Part shown: positions 45,200 through 58,023 of the stretch, in pieces
Layout: every line of letters starts with the position of its first letter
Position numbering within the stretch: position 1 is the first letter of the stretch
Origin: Rugalucina vietnamica
Lineage: Eukaryota > Mollusca > Bivalvia > Lucinida > Lucinidae
Direction: 5' to 3'
DNA: 64,000 bases
Assembly: GCA_964017185.1 (NCBI GenBank)
Contig: OZ024871.1
Location: 61,927,226 to 61,991,225 of the forward strand
The notes under the pieces: generated by a model
Seen by the model: the letters and a program-made list of their open reading frames with translations, nothing else
The model's database searches: none
What the model was told of the DNA's origin: nothing
Position numbers and translations under genes: made by a program

Positions 45200-46950
45200 T
45201 GCTTACCATATCGACATATTCCCAATTTGAAATCTTAGGATTCTAATTCCATTATTTATAAAAAGAAATCCACAAACATACTGTCTCGTCAAACACAATG
45301 TTTTATATTACACTAAATACTAAGCATAAGTCTTAGGGACAATCTCAATGTAACAATATCCAGAGTCTCACTAACTCCAATATTGGAGTCTTAAACACCA
45401 ACTTTTTGATTTTGACTCCAACTTTTTAGAAAGTCCCAATAGTATATATATAGTATAGGAAGAATCCAACAGTTTTGGAAAAACCTCTTTTTTACTCCAA
45501 TTTTCAAATCCTAGTGAAAGATATGTTGATTCTTCAATCTACACAATGTGACATAAACTAAGGACATATTTAAAGTGCGATTTCCGACACATAATTAAAT
45601 GATTTTCTAACTCCATCTTTAAATGAAAAGAAAATAGTTTAACTATCATTTAAGGTGACAATCTTGTAATACTGACCCATTATTACAGAATTGCTACAAA
45701 ATGATCAACAGCACAAAATCATTGATCCAAAAGTCACACTCCACTATCATGCCGTTTTATATGAAACCACTGGTGGCACCGTGTTGTGTCCTTGAGCAAG
45801 GAAGATTAACTCAACAGAATAATCTACAAATGCTACGGCCAGCATTCTTTAATTAAAACTTAAAGATGCATGATACACATGTAATTTGTTTAATCTGGTG
45901 AATGCAGTGCTTCAACAATAATAATTAAGAAACCTCTGAAGGAAATCTTGCAAACGATTAAAAGAATACGGAATGTTTACTTTTGGCATTAATTTTTAAA
46001 AGCGCGCGCGCGGACGTGTGTGTGCGTGTGTCTGTTTCATATAGGAAGCAATAACCTGGTACTTGATAATCGGAAAGAGGACAATTTAAATGCGGACATA
46101 GTTAAACATAGAAAAACTACGTCCTTAAATGAAGGAACCATCGCGAAGTTCGTGGATTCAAATATAATTGTAGGGGCATACATAAGATTGCTGGCAATGA
46201 CATAAGTGAGTCAAAAAAGAATTTTCGTCACATTGGAAAAACAAGTTACATTTAATTCATAATTTAAACTATTCATAAGTAGAAACGCATTACATGTGTA
46301 TCAACAGTACTTCGTGAGTATTTTTTTAGAGAAGAATAAAGTTGCATTATTCATTTAAATCCTTCTTTTTGGTATGAAATGAAATTGCATTTTGTTCTAA
46401 TCTTAATACAGAGCTTTAACCAAACTTTTCTACAATACTAGTACGCTATGATTCAACCAGATGCTATTCAATTTGAAGAAGCACTTATCTAAGGAGCAGA
46501 AATATTTCGTCATACACATTGCTTGGGAAGCGTAATGAATACGATGTGACCAAGAGACTTAAGACGAATCCAACTTAAAGATTATAGATTATATTTGCTT
46601 ACCATTGTTGATAAGTGTGAAATTTGAGATTTAAGATCCGTTCTCTGTATTAAAATTCCATAAACACATATTGTCTCGTGAAATATAATGTCAGATATAT
46701 TAAACACACAATACTAAGCATAAATCTTAGGGACAATCTCAGTATAACAATATCAGAGATATGTTGACTCGTCAATCTACACAGAGTGACATAAGCTAAA
46801 CAATTTTATCTAACGACATATTTAAAGTGCGATTTCCGACACATACTTAAATCGATTTGTTTAATGTTATATTTTCTAGCTTGTCTACAGAAGACGTGAG
46901 GACATTTTAAGTGTTAGCGTCATATATATGATTATATACATAAGTAATGT
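45200..46950. other. Two diverged copies of the 26.8-34.05 kb ancestral segment
   Basis: 45200-45750 and 46430-46950 each resemble 26.80-27.08 plus 33.74-34.05 kb joined directly. Shared text includes AAACACATATTGT(T/C)TC, CTTAGGGACAATCTCA and AGATATGTTGA. The first copy has an extra ~130-bp insert (45370-45510). A CG/TG tract lies at 46002-46030. Confidence 0.55.
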
Positions 46951-46954
46951 CTGT

Positions 46955-47444
46955 AGTTTGCTTATAACTGTCGGAAAGAAGAGATTACAACAGAATTTTT
47001 AAACGTTATGGAAAGACTGTACCAAACATCAAAGACGCTTCCACAAGTACAGGAATGTCCCCATTTTCACAAATCGTCAATGGCTGTTCCGCGCAATACT
47101 ATTTCATATATCAAACAGGACTTGGTATGAACATGTCAACAATTTAATATCCTTTCATTGCAAGTAAGTTTTTATACTCATGCCTTCCGTGTGCACGTTG
47201 GAAGCTCAAATTTCAAGGGCCCCATGCGTCCCCAGTTACGCACACCTGTCCCCAGTGCCACAAACTCAAATCATATCAGTGAATTTCACATACACAGAAG
47301 TGAAGCAAACTCTTTTTTGTGTGTATGAAATGGTTGTAGAGAACTATGATAAGGGCATCTTAGTATAATACACCAACGTTCTGCCTATGACCTAAACAAA
47401 TCAATGGATCATGTTCGACGAACAACGTTAGTACAACGTATCAG

Positions 47445-47482
<38 letters not shown>

Positions 47483-48490
47483 AAGAGAGATATCGAAAAT
47501 GGTTTACATGAGGCGACCAAAGAATATATTCTATTTATGAAAGTGTTACCTCCTGGGTACAGCTTTTTCAAAAAGCTGTAGATGTTTGCTGATTTGAATT
47601 TTGCACAAGCCCTGGATGTATTAAAAGTGTGAAGTGATGGTGTTCGTCGAATGGGCGTCCAAGACACAATTTATCAACATGTGCCCCGACAATCTGATCG
47701 ACGTTTTGTCATTTAATCAACAGGCATGTCTAACCTGGTCTTGACCAAAAAAGATAGTTTTCTAGTGATGTGTCAGTGATGGGGCACACATTCCAACATG
47801 AGAAACACTAAACGAAACATGCACGTGAAACACCGGCTAGACCCATAAACAAGGGGATACGGAACAGTGTTGGCTTGATCCTCAATTCTTGACAGTACGC
47901 TTAATTGTATTTTAGGTGTTTCAGAAAATGGTGATTTTGAAAAAGACAGTGTCTGAAAGATAGTGTAAGGACAGTAAATTCTCCAAGCACATTGTTCCGT
48001 CCATCATAGTAGGAACTGATATTAGCATGCGGGCCGATGAATCGCAACGTCCAAAAAAGACCTGTGGGCTAGTTTAATGATTTGTCTGTTTGTTTGTTTG
48101 TTTGTTTGTTTGTTTGTTTGTTTGTTTGTTTGTTTGTTTGCTTGATTTGCGGCTTAGCATCTGGTTTGTTTTATTGAGAACTTAATGTCCTAGTAAGCAA
48201 TATATCAGATGCACAAAGTCCGTTATTTGTTTGCAGTTTCAGGATCGTACGGAAATTTTGAATTATATTATAAAAGATGGCTTGTTTAATTGTTTATTTT
48301 TATTTTATTTTATTTTATTTTTATCTTTTTTTATTTATTTATTTTTTTTTTTGTGGGGGGGGGGGGGGGTGGTTTAAACTCCTAATCGAGACATATCGGA
48401 CTACTCCGAGTAAACACAGTTGGCATCAAGCGTTCGCACGGTTGCGAGAAGGCCTCGGTAAGAATCCCGGTCTAACCACTCAGGTCAAGC
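46955..48490. other. No gene; simple repeats
   Basis: Poly(A) 47445-47480; (TTTG)n of about 14 units at 48086-48140; a T-rich tract 48290-48352 followed by about 16 G (48354-48369). No supported exon. Confidence 0.6.
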
Positions 48491-48494
48491 TTTT

Positions 48495-50255
48495 TAGCTC
48501 ACCTGTGTGCGTTCACACTGTCAATCTTGAATATCTCTGAGACTAGCTGGCCCATTGCAGTCAGATTTTACATGAAGCAGCATTGGGGTAGGGGATTACC
48601 TGTCATAGGTTTTTAAGCAGATCGGATCGGAACTCTGGTTTCCATAGCAACATATAGCTCCCATTGAGTTATAATGGGGAAAATGTTGTGGCCCCTCTGG
48701 CAACTTCATTTTTGATTGGATCTTCTTCATTCTTGGGAATAACAAGGACAACCATAATATCTCGGATGAGTTCGAATTTTGGTCAGGTTCGACCTCAGAT
48801 TGCGGAGTTAGCTGCCCTTGAGCGTCTTGAGCGTCTGGAAAAATCCCCATAGACTTATAATGGGAAAAATGTTGTGGCCACTTTTTCATTGGATCTTTTT
48901 CATTCTTGCAGGTAACAAGGTAAACTATAACATCTCGGATGGGTTCGAATTTCAGCCAGATCCGACTTCTGACTGGGGAGTTAGCTGCCCTTGAGTGTTT
49001 GAAAAATCAATATTTTGTGTTGTGGCCACTCTAGCGCCTTCAATTTCAATCGGATCCTCTTCATACTTGGAAGTTACAAGGATAGCCATAACATCTTGGA
49101 TGAGTTTGAATTTCAGCCAGATCGGAATCTTGAGTTATCTGCCCTTGACTGTGTGAAAAATCAATATTTAGTGTTGTGGCCACTCTAACGCCTTCATTTT
49201 TATTCGGATATTCTGTATTCTTGACAGTAACAAGGACATCCATAACGTCTCGGCTGAGTTCGAATTTCGACCAGATCCGACCTCTGACTGCGGAGTTATC
49301 TGCCCTTGAGTGTTTGAAAAATCAATATTTTGTGTTGTGGCCACTCTAGCGCCTTCAACTTTGATCGGATCTTCTTCATACTTGGAAGTAACAAGGATAG
49401 CTATACCATCTCGGATGAGTTCGAATTTCAGCCAGATCCGACCCTTGACTGAAGAGTTATCTGCCCTTGACTGTGTGAAAAAACAATATCTAGTGTTGTG
49501 GCCACTGTAGCGCCTTCATTTTTATTCCGATCTTCTATATTCTTGGAAGTAAGATAGACACCCATAATATCTCGGATTAGTTCGACATTTGACCAGATCT
49601 GACCTCTGACTGCAGAGTTATCTGCCCGGGAGTGTTTGAAAAATCAATATTTTGTGTTGTGGTCACTCTAGCATCTTTGTTTTTCAGTGGATCTTCTTCG
49701 TTCTTGCAGGTAACAAGGATAACTACAATATCTCGGATGAGTTCGAATTTCGACCAGATCCGACCGATTATCTGCCCTTGAGTGTTTGAAAAATTAATAT
49801 TTTGTGTTGTGGCCACTCTAGCTAGCGTCTTTGTTTTTAAGTGTATCTTCTTCATTCTTGCAGGTAACAAGAATAACTACAACATCTCGGATGAGTTCGA
49901 ATTTCAGCCAGATCCGACCTCTGACTGCGGAGTTAGCTGCCCTTTAGTGTTTAAAAAAATCAATATCTTATTATATTGTGGCCACTCTAGCGCCGTCAAT
50001 TTTGATCGGATCGTCTTCATTCTTGGAAGAAACAAGGATAACCATAACATCTTGGATGAGTTTGAATTTTAGCTAGATTCGACCCTGGACTGTGGAGTTA
50101 GCTGCCCTTGAATGTCTGAAAAATCAATTTTTGGTGTTGTGGCCACTCCAGCATCTTCAATTATGATCTTCAAAAAAAAAAAAAAAAAAAAAAAAACACT
50201 TTGTCCAGTGACTGTACTTGCTCAGGTGAGCGATTGTTGCCCTTGGGCTACTTGT
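48495..50255 (+). mobile_element. HINE5: tandem-core element
   Basis: Starts TAGCTCACCTGTGTGCG and ends GGTGAGCGATTGTTGCCC followed by TTGGGCTACTTGT, the inverse of the HINE4 left end. About nine ~160-bp units (ATCTCGGATGAGTTCGAATT, TGTTGTGGCCACTCTAG). A poly(A) run at 50171-50196 interrupts the last unit. No GTCY microsatellite remains. Confidence 0.65.
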
Positions 50256-50404
50256 TTGTTTTCTTCCAAAAATCTTCGTTCTGCTAACGGGTGTGCTAGG
50301 TATATTTTACCGACCTGGGTATTTTTATTATATTATTTTTTTGTTAAATAGGATTGCACATTTAGCTGTAATAGCTAGTTACTCTCGTTTTAGCACCCCA
50401 GCTA

Positions 50405-50580
50405 TACGCTGATTAATCCACAACCAATATGAGTGAAATAGCCTGGAAAGGGGTGTAAGACTGAATCAAAAGAAAAGAATCACTATTCCATTTCAATGTT
50501 ATTTCAGCTCATTTCAGATGCGTCAATCCATAGGTGGGACGAAAACGGGTACACCCTGGGGGAATATCTGGTACATTAGC
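50405..50580. repeat. Two SINE tails in inverted orientation
   Basis: 50405-50475 (CTGATTAATCC ... AAGACTGAATCAAAAG) is a plus-strand copy of the SINE 3' region. 50480-50580 (TTATTTCAGCTCATTTCAG, CATAGGTGGGACGAAAACGG) is a minus-strand copy. Together they can form a hairpin. Confidence 0.5.
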
Positions 50581-52375
50581 AAGAAGATCTTTGACTTGTC
50601 TCACGCGCCCTATGCAGACCTCGTTCCCATACCGGACACATGATCGAACAATTAAGAGCGGTAATAAAAACGACCAATGTACCATTTCGTACAGGTGTGA
50701 AAAATCAATGGCATAACATTTGGATCAGTTTCTTGTACAGGGAGGGGGTTCTCCCCACCCATCTCCACTGACTCATACCATCACTTATCTAAAAGACACA
50801 GATAAAGCTGCGTTTTTGTTTAGTCTAGCGTTTTTGTTATGAATGATTATAAAATATTAATGTAAATACGACTGCTTGAAAACAAACGCCCTACAAAGAA
50901 GACCCTACCGGGTTGGGGGATGGGCATGGAAAATTACAGATTCCAAAACCCCTGATAGCCCCCCCCCCCATACACACACAAAGCCTGTAGGATGGACATG
51001 CACTGCTGTACATGCACCTTTATTAGTAACAAAATCATGTTGATCACTGTATTTTCCGTTGTATTGCCATTTTAAAAAGTAATCTGATTACTGAGCAACA
51101 TAATTCCAGGCACAATTATATATCAAACACGTCTAACCAGTACTGTGTGCTCAAGGACACAACATGGTGCCTTTGATGAACGAGCCCTACTGGACGTACC
51201 GGTTCTGAGTCTGATGCTTTACCACCAAGCCACAGCGCTCCTCCAATGTCACGATGATATTATTGGTGAAAAATGAACGAAGAGAATACAAGATCTACAT
51301 TATTCATCTTATTCTCTTCCTGGAACAATTATTTGGACACTGGAATCGCATAATCTATGGATATTCCTTTCAAAGTCATTCAGGGCATCCTAGAAATGTG
51401 AAAAACAAGTTTGTGAAACTGGGGACGGACCGTGGTTATGTTTGATATGGAATAAAAATTTACAGCATTTACAAATTATCAATTTATTTTCATAAGTACA
51501 TAGCTAATACATTTGTTTTCCCTTGTGATTTCACCAGTCACCTACAATCGCAGCGTGAAGAAGTAATTAGGTCATTGACTGGATGTCAAAAAATCGAAAC
51601 ACGAAAAGCAACTAAAGATGGATTTGATGTCAACCTATTGTGTTGAAGATAGAGATTAGATGGTGTAATATTTTTGATAATCGACTTCGCTAATCGACAG
51701 AGGAATAAAAACGGATTATAAAAATCACAAACGTATTTTTCTTCTGGAAGGTAAGGCGTGTTAAATTGCGATTGAAAGTGGGCGTGTGTGCATCTGGGGA
51801 CAGTGCGGAAATGAGGACGGCAATGTAGTAACATATGCACACGAATGAAAGATGTGTATTTCACATACGCAAGATGATGCTTAGTTTACGTCCATTATAT
51901 CAGAAGGGTTGTTGATCCAGGATTGTGTCTATCGGCATGTGTTTCGATTTATGTTTCAATCATCAGTACAGATTTGTCAAAGATCAAGACCGTCCTGATT
52001 GAATTAAATCTACATAAAGCTAATTTCGTTGAATATCTCTGACGTATAAACAACCCGCATTTGCCTTTTAACTGACATTTTGACTTAAATTTCAAACGCA
52101 ACGTAGGATTTTTGCGCTGTTTAATCAATTGATTTCATTTCTGATGATTCGACCGGCGCTTTAAAGCCTGTTATTGTGTCATTTTATTTTCACTGCATAC
52201 AAATATATTATTCCCCTTTGTCCAGGAGTCTATGACGATTTCCTAGACCACACATGCTTAAAACAGTATGCTCAAATACCGATGTCAAGTGAGGTCCCGT
52301 CAGGCAAGTTACATACAGAAAAAAATCACAAAAAACAACCAGTTGTATGACTATCAAATAAAGATGATATTTAAG
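50581..52375. other. No gene recognised
   Basis: A C-run at 50961-50969. Open frames at 51254 (+) and 51586 (-) have no splice or family support. Confidence 0.4.
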
Positions 52376-52379
52376 AAAT

Positions 52380-52541
52380 AGATCAGCTCTAGTAGTGAAT
52401 TGTTGAGTAATATATCACTGTTTGGAGGTCAGTTGTAAAGCAGAGCAAATCACGAGCGCGCAGCGAGAGTGATTTATCGGCGTACAACTGACCGACAAAC
52501 AGTGACATATTTCTCAACAATTCACGCACTAGAGCAGATCT
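52380..52541. repeat. Foldback sequence
   Basis: Arms 52380-52438 and 52483-52541 pair over about 59 bases (GATCAGCTCTAGTAGTGAAT with ATTCACGCACTAGAGCAGAT). The loop holds GAGCGCGCAGCGAGAGTGAT. Confidence 0.7.
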
Positions 52542-52549
52542 ACTTCAAT

Positions 52550-52872
52550 TCTAACACACAATAAACGGAATAAAATCATTTTAAACCTTCAGTTTCTTTA
52601 ACTTTTCCAACATTGCACTGAAGAAATCCCGCCAAACGTTTGACTGTACCGCAAATGTTTACATATGTTTGTTACGTTTTTAACGAGTTGAAATGACGTT
52701 ACACCGTCTAACATCAAGGTAACGTGACTTATGGGATAGCTGACATCATAATTTAATCAAAACGGCGTCGAAACGGCGCAAAGTAACGTCACGCTAATCC
52801 GCCCAGTGATATATCACTCAATATATCACTGCACTTTACCATTGGCTTCTATAGGCAGGGTGTGTTAGAATA
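52550..52872. repeat. Short element bounded by TTCTAACACACA
   Basis: TTCTAACACACA on the left is inverted as TGTGTTAGAA on the right. Inside are GAAATGACGTTACACC and ATATATCACT repeats, related to the adjacent foldback. Possibly one compound MITE with it. Confidence 0.4.
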
Positions 52873-53076
52873 AATAATAACGATTTCAGCCTGCCTTTTG
52901 TTTTTATCATAGTTCTCTTCAACTAAAATTGTCCACTTGTGGATCATTTAGTGCCAAAAACTGCGACACAATGATGACGTGTACATTCTGTCTCTGCATC
53001 TTAGCGTTAACATTCATGAATGCGACGAGGACATACTGAAATGACACTGCCCTACGGACCAAGCAAGCACATAAAA

Positions 53077-53156
53077 TAAAAATAAATAAATAAATAAATA
53101 AATTCACTGTTTTCATGCTGCCATTCCTCAGGGTATTCTCCCCCCTCTCTCTCTCT

Positions 53157-53194
<38 letters not shown>
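53077..53194. repeat. (AAAT)n and (CT)n microsatellites
   Basis: AAAT units at 53077-53102 and a CT/CCCT tract at 53140-53194. The 134-codon minus-strand frame is built on them. Confidence 0.9.
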
Positions 53195-53196
<2 letters not shown>

Positions 53197-53980
53197 GTGT
53201 GTGTACATGCAGTTTCGAAGATACATGCATATAAATGTTTTTACTTTTATTACATATACTTACAAGTGTGGACAAGTGTGCACATGTTAAATTACATTGC
53301 TGCAACAAAGATCGCCTGATCACAGCATCCTCATCTAAAGTACAAACATCCGGAATATGTACAGCCTTGCATAATCAACATGTTGAATCTGAGATAAAAC
53401 GCTTTTCGAAATTAATACGCGGATTAGCTGTGCAGTAGCTTTTCAGAGCCTTTGAGTTTGATTACTTGCCATCTTCTTCATACCGAAGTATTTAGCTTCT
53501 AGCCCCCTTCTGTGAGTGTTCAGGCCGGAAACCTCAGAGGCACGTTTTCTCGTGATGCGGTCCAATCTTGGGGTTTGAGATAAGAAACGCGATACATTAA
53601 TAATGGAAATATCGGAGGTTTTCTCGTGACATTGCTCAACATTATAAAGGCATTGATTTACATTTTACGATATTTAAATTCTAGATATCTGTGAGTTTCT
53701 TAGACTGAATTTTACGCCATTTTTGTGTTGTATGTTGCATCAAGTATTCAGCTGTCAACAGCATACATAACTGATATGTAGATGTAATAAGTAACAGAAT
53801 ATTATCTACGGAATAATTACGAGCTATGAAATGAATTTTCGAATAGTTAAAATGAAATGAAATGAATAGTTAAAATGAAATGAAAGTCATTTGCATTTGA
53901 AATCGTTACGACCCGACAGTACCGTTCCATAACTTACGACAATCATGCACTCGACATGCTTAGTTGTCGTATTTAACATA
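53195..53980. other. No gene recognised
   Basis: AT-rich. A short AAATGAAATG repeat near 53850-53885. Confidence 0.4.
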
Positions 53981-53982
53981 TA

Positions 53983-54954
53983 CGAGGGATCATCAAAAAT
54001 TACGTGGACTTTTCCCATAACTTGACAACAATTCCGGCAAACATATTCAAATTTCAGCTGGCAATAAACTTGCATATCTCTACTAGATTCTGAAAGTTTG
54101 GTTAGCAGTTGGTGATGATTTTTCTTACCCCACCCTCCCCATCACGGAGCACATCAGAAACGACGTTAAGTTTGGCACTGCAGTATCGCATTTCTTTTGC
54201 GTTTTCTTCAAAATGGTTTTTCAGATCACAGCCAAATGTGCCATGTGTCTTAATAAATCCATAACAAAACAATTTATGCTTGCTCAAAAATTATGGTGGT
54301 CCGGTTGTGCACCTACGTTGTTTTGCTTAGGCATACATGTTTGCTTTTTTCAAAATGTTTAAGCAATGTCTGAATTGCATGCAACACAGATCAACCGGCA
54401 ATATTGTACAATTCACATTTGAAACTAATCCTAAATTCGTAATTTGCTGGTAAAACTTCAAGGTCCTTCGATAAAGCATTACGTTTGAACAAATAGGACC
54501 CCAAATAAATATCGAAATTCATATCCGTCACTTAAAATGTTCTAACGTCTAAATTATAATGTTAAAAGTCAGCATCCTTATGCCCAGTCCAAATTGGCAA
54601 TACATTAAAAAATTTATATAGATTTGTAATTTAAACCATGTCCCAATAGTTAAATAATCTTTTAACATACTTTGAGCAGTAAAACTGTAAAAATCAGTAG
54701 CCCTAAAAAGCACATTTTGTGGTTCAAAATCAGTGTTTTTGCGTCGACGTCACTGACGTCATCGGAGTGCTCCATGGTGGCGAAAGTGGGTGTTTTCATT
54801 TCACAATAACTTTGTAACGGATAAAGGGATTGTGATGAAATTTTGCACACTGCTGCATATTACATGGGTCCATGTGGATTGAAAGTTTGAGTGGAATTGA
54901 GTCATATAGTCATAAGTTATCAGAAAAGTCCACGTAATTTTTGATGATCCCACG
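53983..54954. mobile_element. Second mariner-like element
   Basis: TIRs of about 30 bp (CGAGGGATCATCAAAAATTA / CG[T]GGG on the other side) with TA at both edges (53981-82, 54955-56). The TIR pattern is similar to that of the 27085 element (CGAGGG...TCAAAAA...GTGGACTT). About 970 bp; no transposase frame recognised. Confidence 0.7.
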
Positions 54955-55211
54955 TATGTTTCATAGCAATATCTGCATATGGTGGACTTCAGGGTCATAT
55001 AATATTGATTCTTTGGTCCGTGTTAGGGTATAATGCGACAGGAAGATGTAACAAGTGGCGTTGTACATTACGGTAGCACTTGAAAAATTGTCATGTGCCT
55101 TAATATGACAAAGTGAATGATCCGCCATATAAAGTTGTTTAGAACAGTAACAAAATGACAATGCAAGCAATAACTTGCAATAACATGGTCTATGATTGTA
55201 CGAATATTTAC

Positions 55212-55350
55212 CTTCGAAGCATTTAGCTACTGGTTCCCATTTTTGAAGGAATCCTCTATTCGCTATCCTTGTAAGCTCCCTGTATAGAATGGAGTCGATG
55301 TGTTGAGTTAAAGACTTCAATCTAGAGTCAAAAGAATCATGCCAATGTTC
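55212..55350 (-). CDS. Candidate internal exon
   Basis: The 139-base minus-strand segment is open in just one frame (46 codons + 1 base), between an acceptor (GCTCTGTATATTTAAG) and a donor (CGAAG before GTAAAT). It reads EHWHDSFDSRLKSLTQHI and then YRELTRIANRGFLQKWEPVA. The residue mix (charged helices, two Trp) is protein-like. The same frame is open beyond the donor to 54961, so the ORF alone does not prove splicing. No family recognised. Confidence 0.3.
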
Positions 55351-55842
55351 CTTAAATATACAGAGCAATTAATCACTCGGTCGCAATCTTGACGTCATTT
55401 CCTATGGTTGGATGTCGTGTCAATTGACTGTTAAGATGGTCTGTAATGATGGTTAAAGCTACAAAGACAACAGCAAAGGTTCCATTTCAGGAAAGAACAA
55501 ATTAGAGAGGAGTAAACTGAGAGAGTTTTATGCTGAATAGAACGAGGTTTAGAAGACATTATTCTACACTTGCAGTTTAAGAAATATTTGACTTTGATTG
55601 GAATGGCAACTAAAGATGTTCTTAAAGTTCATAATGAGCTATGTAGATGTCAAATTATTTTTTCTGTTATTACTTTCTATTAAAATGACAGTGCATAGTC
55701 CAATTAACATAAACAATGAATAACGTAAACCACCACCTTAGAGCGGCCAGTATTAAGCTATGATAAGTTTTCTGCAGGACGTCTGTGTATGAAAATTTGT
55801 CTTGTTGCTTGATTCCAATAGTTTAAAACAACTTAAGTGAAA

Positions 55843-55903
55843 AGGTTAAATATGTTTACTTGTGGTGCGGCTCAGGTGTCCAAAATCAAGAATACCGCTA
55901 AAA

Positions 55904-55947
<44 letters not shown>

Positions 55948-56118
55948 GAGATGTTCGTTAGATGGGAATCCAAATGGTAATACTACGAAAAAATAGCAGT
56001 TATCCTGTAAATGGGGTCATTTTGTTAAAAAATATTATAAATAGTCTACCCATTTGCCCATTTCCTGAAAGTGTTTCCCTCCAATGACATTGTTGTAGTA
56101 TTCTGCTTATTATACCTA
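55843..56118. repeat. Left arm of a 2.2-kb inverted repeat with (ATT)n
   Basis: Inverted match to 57728-58023. Includes about 13 ATT units (55908-55946) and a stretch of HINE-C-type core (TTTCCTGAAAGTGTTTCCC). Confidence 0.7.
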
Positions 56119-56599
56119 AGGTAAAAGTAAACAATGACCAGGACCAAAGATGACACTTCTGTACTGAACAAAGAGAACACATGGTGAGCCAAGTGAGCAG
56201 CTATTTTTCTGAAGTTGGCCACTCAGTTACCTGAGATTAGCATGATACGCACATAAAAGGCACAGAAAGCACAAGATGTTTATCGCTTAAAACAAATAGA
56301 GTCACGACCAAAATACGCATCGCAACGTCCAGTAATACTAATTGGGGCCTATTTTGTCCGGGCCTCCCATGGATTTAAGAGGATTGGCAGTACCGCTACC
56401 TCTAGACTTAGTTTTGAGTCAAACCTGATAGTCGTCTATCATTCTAGTTTTCTCAAAACATTAAACAGATGCTACACAGTAGCATTCCTGGTTCTGGCAG
56501 TAACCTCATAATCAATGCGTACTTCTTAAAAAAGGGCGCCTCCTACGTATACAATATTATTATCAACAGGTTTCAGCTGTTTCTATTCAAAGTGATGGT

Positions 56600-56765
56600 T
56601 GGTTCATTTTACGGGTATCCGGATGTGGCTTGATCTGAAACCGCATAGCCAATCAAAGTCAAATTTAATGGGAAGCATCTATATGAAGGGGGGACCAATG
56701 TCTTTATAAATAATCCAGGTCAAATGACGAGGATGGCCGCCATGCCCATATATGGTAAAAAAGGG
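56600..56765 (+). repeat. HINE-C core fragment, left part
   Basis: Core text AACCAATCAAAG-like, AAATAATCCAGGTCAAATGA, ATGCCCATATATGGTAAAA; interrupted at 56766 by an R1 copy and resumed near 57590. Confidence 0.6.
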
Positions 56766-57589
56766 TAAAAGTAGGCAATGATCAGGAAAAGGCGCAATCA
56801 GAAAGAAATTCCCACTCAAAAAACCAAGGCGGGAAAAATTAAATACACAATAAGGTACTTATACTAAGAAAACATGTCGTAAGCCGAGTGACCAGCTATT
56901 TCCCAATAGGTGGCCACTCAGTTACCTGAACTTAAATAAAAATGCGAAAACGTACATAAGGTTCAAACAGCACAAAAATTCGAGTCCAAAACATAAAACA
57001 AATGGAACCACAATAGAGGTATCGCCTTGGAACTGTCAGTAATATAAAATTACTGGGGGCTTAAACCGGTTTTACAGGTGCCTGACCTCATCCTCATCTT
57101 CTGCAGTGGTTCACTACATTTAGTTAGCTGTTCGGTCCTCGTGCTGCTGAATCTCAAACTAGTCAATGAATCATCAAGGACAAACAAAACAATTACGATA
57201 ACCACCCTGATTAATCAAAAAACGAGGACTCAACAGATTCAGAAAGCTGTCCGACAATGGAGATCCCTGGGCGCCGAATAACTTACTGAAACCTGGAGCA
57301 AAAGAAAAACACCAGTTGAACTACTATGGGCCAAGCAACAGACAAGAAGCTCCGGCCCAACCAACTAAAATGAATAGCTTTATGTCGGGGCCGTCATAGA
57401 GTCTGACGTCCGACCCTCCGGCGTGCAATTAAAGAAGGCAGCATAGTTATCATAATTGGGTTAAAACCTAAGCATGCAGACTGTCGCATAACATTCAAGT
57501 TATAACCTATATGTCTGTAACGTGTTATAATTTTTCTGAACTGAAAAAGACATAACTAAAACAACATAAAACCGTCAAAAATCACCCCG
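56766..57589 (-). mobile_element. Most complete R1 copy, inserted in a HINE core
   Basis: The host core reads TATATGGTAAAA on the left and AACCGTCAAAAATCTTC on the right, which are adjacent in uninterrupted HINE-C copies, so R1 spans about 824 bp. On the minus strand the right half carries the decayed conserved ORF (ITRYRHIGYNLNVMRQSAC, FNPIMI, RVGRQTL then a stop). The left half matches 40618-41045. No clear terminal repeats or target duplication, so the class is undecided; a 15-bp string AAACCGTCAAAAATC occurs twice at the right edge. Confidence 0.6.
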
Positions 57590-57913
57590 ACATTAAACCG
57601 TCAAAAATCTTCTTCTTTGGAACTGCTAAACCAATTGCATCGAAACTTGACGTGCAGCTTATTGGGAATAGAGTACTACAATCCTGACCCTGTGATGACC
57701 TTGACAGATTTTACGTCAAGCTTAACTTAGGTATAAAAAGCAGAACACTACAACAATGTCATTGGAGGGAAACACTTTCAGGAAATGGGCAAATGGGCAG
57801 ACTATTTATAATATTTTTAACAAGTGGACCCCGTGGGTTATATCATACATTTTTGCCTGAATAACTGCCATTTTTCGTAGTATTACTATTTGGATTCCCA
57901 TCTAACGAACATC

Positions 57914-57962
<49 letters not shown>

Positions 57963-58023
57963 TATTAGCGGTAATCTTGATTTTTGACACCTGTGTTGCA
58001 CCACAAGAAAACATATTAAACCC
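57590..58023 (+). repeat. HINE-C core right part and right arm of the inverted repeat
   Basis: The core resumes (CAAAAATCTTCTTCTTTGG). From 57728 to 58023 it is the inverted match of 55843-56118, with about 14 AAT units at 57916-57960. Confidence 0.65.

Noticed and set aside
52919-53323. 134-codon minus-strand frame
   Set aside because: Its length depends on the CT microsatellite (Arg-Glu run), and the flanks show no protein likeness.
53887-54287. Minus-strand frames as mariner transposase
   Set aside because: They show neither the helix-turn-helix nor the DD(E/D) pattern, and one crosses the element edge.
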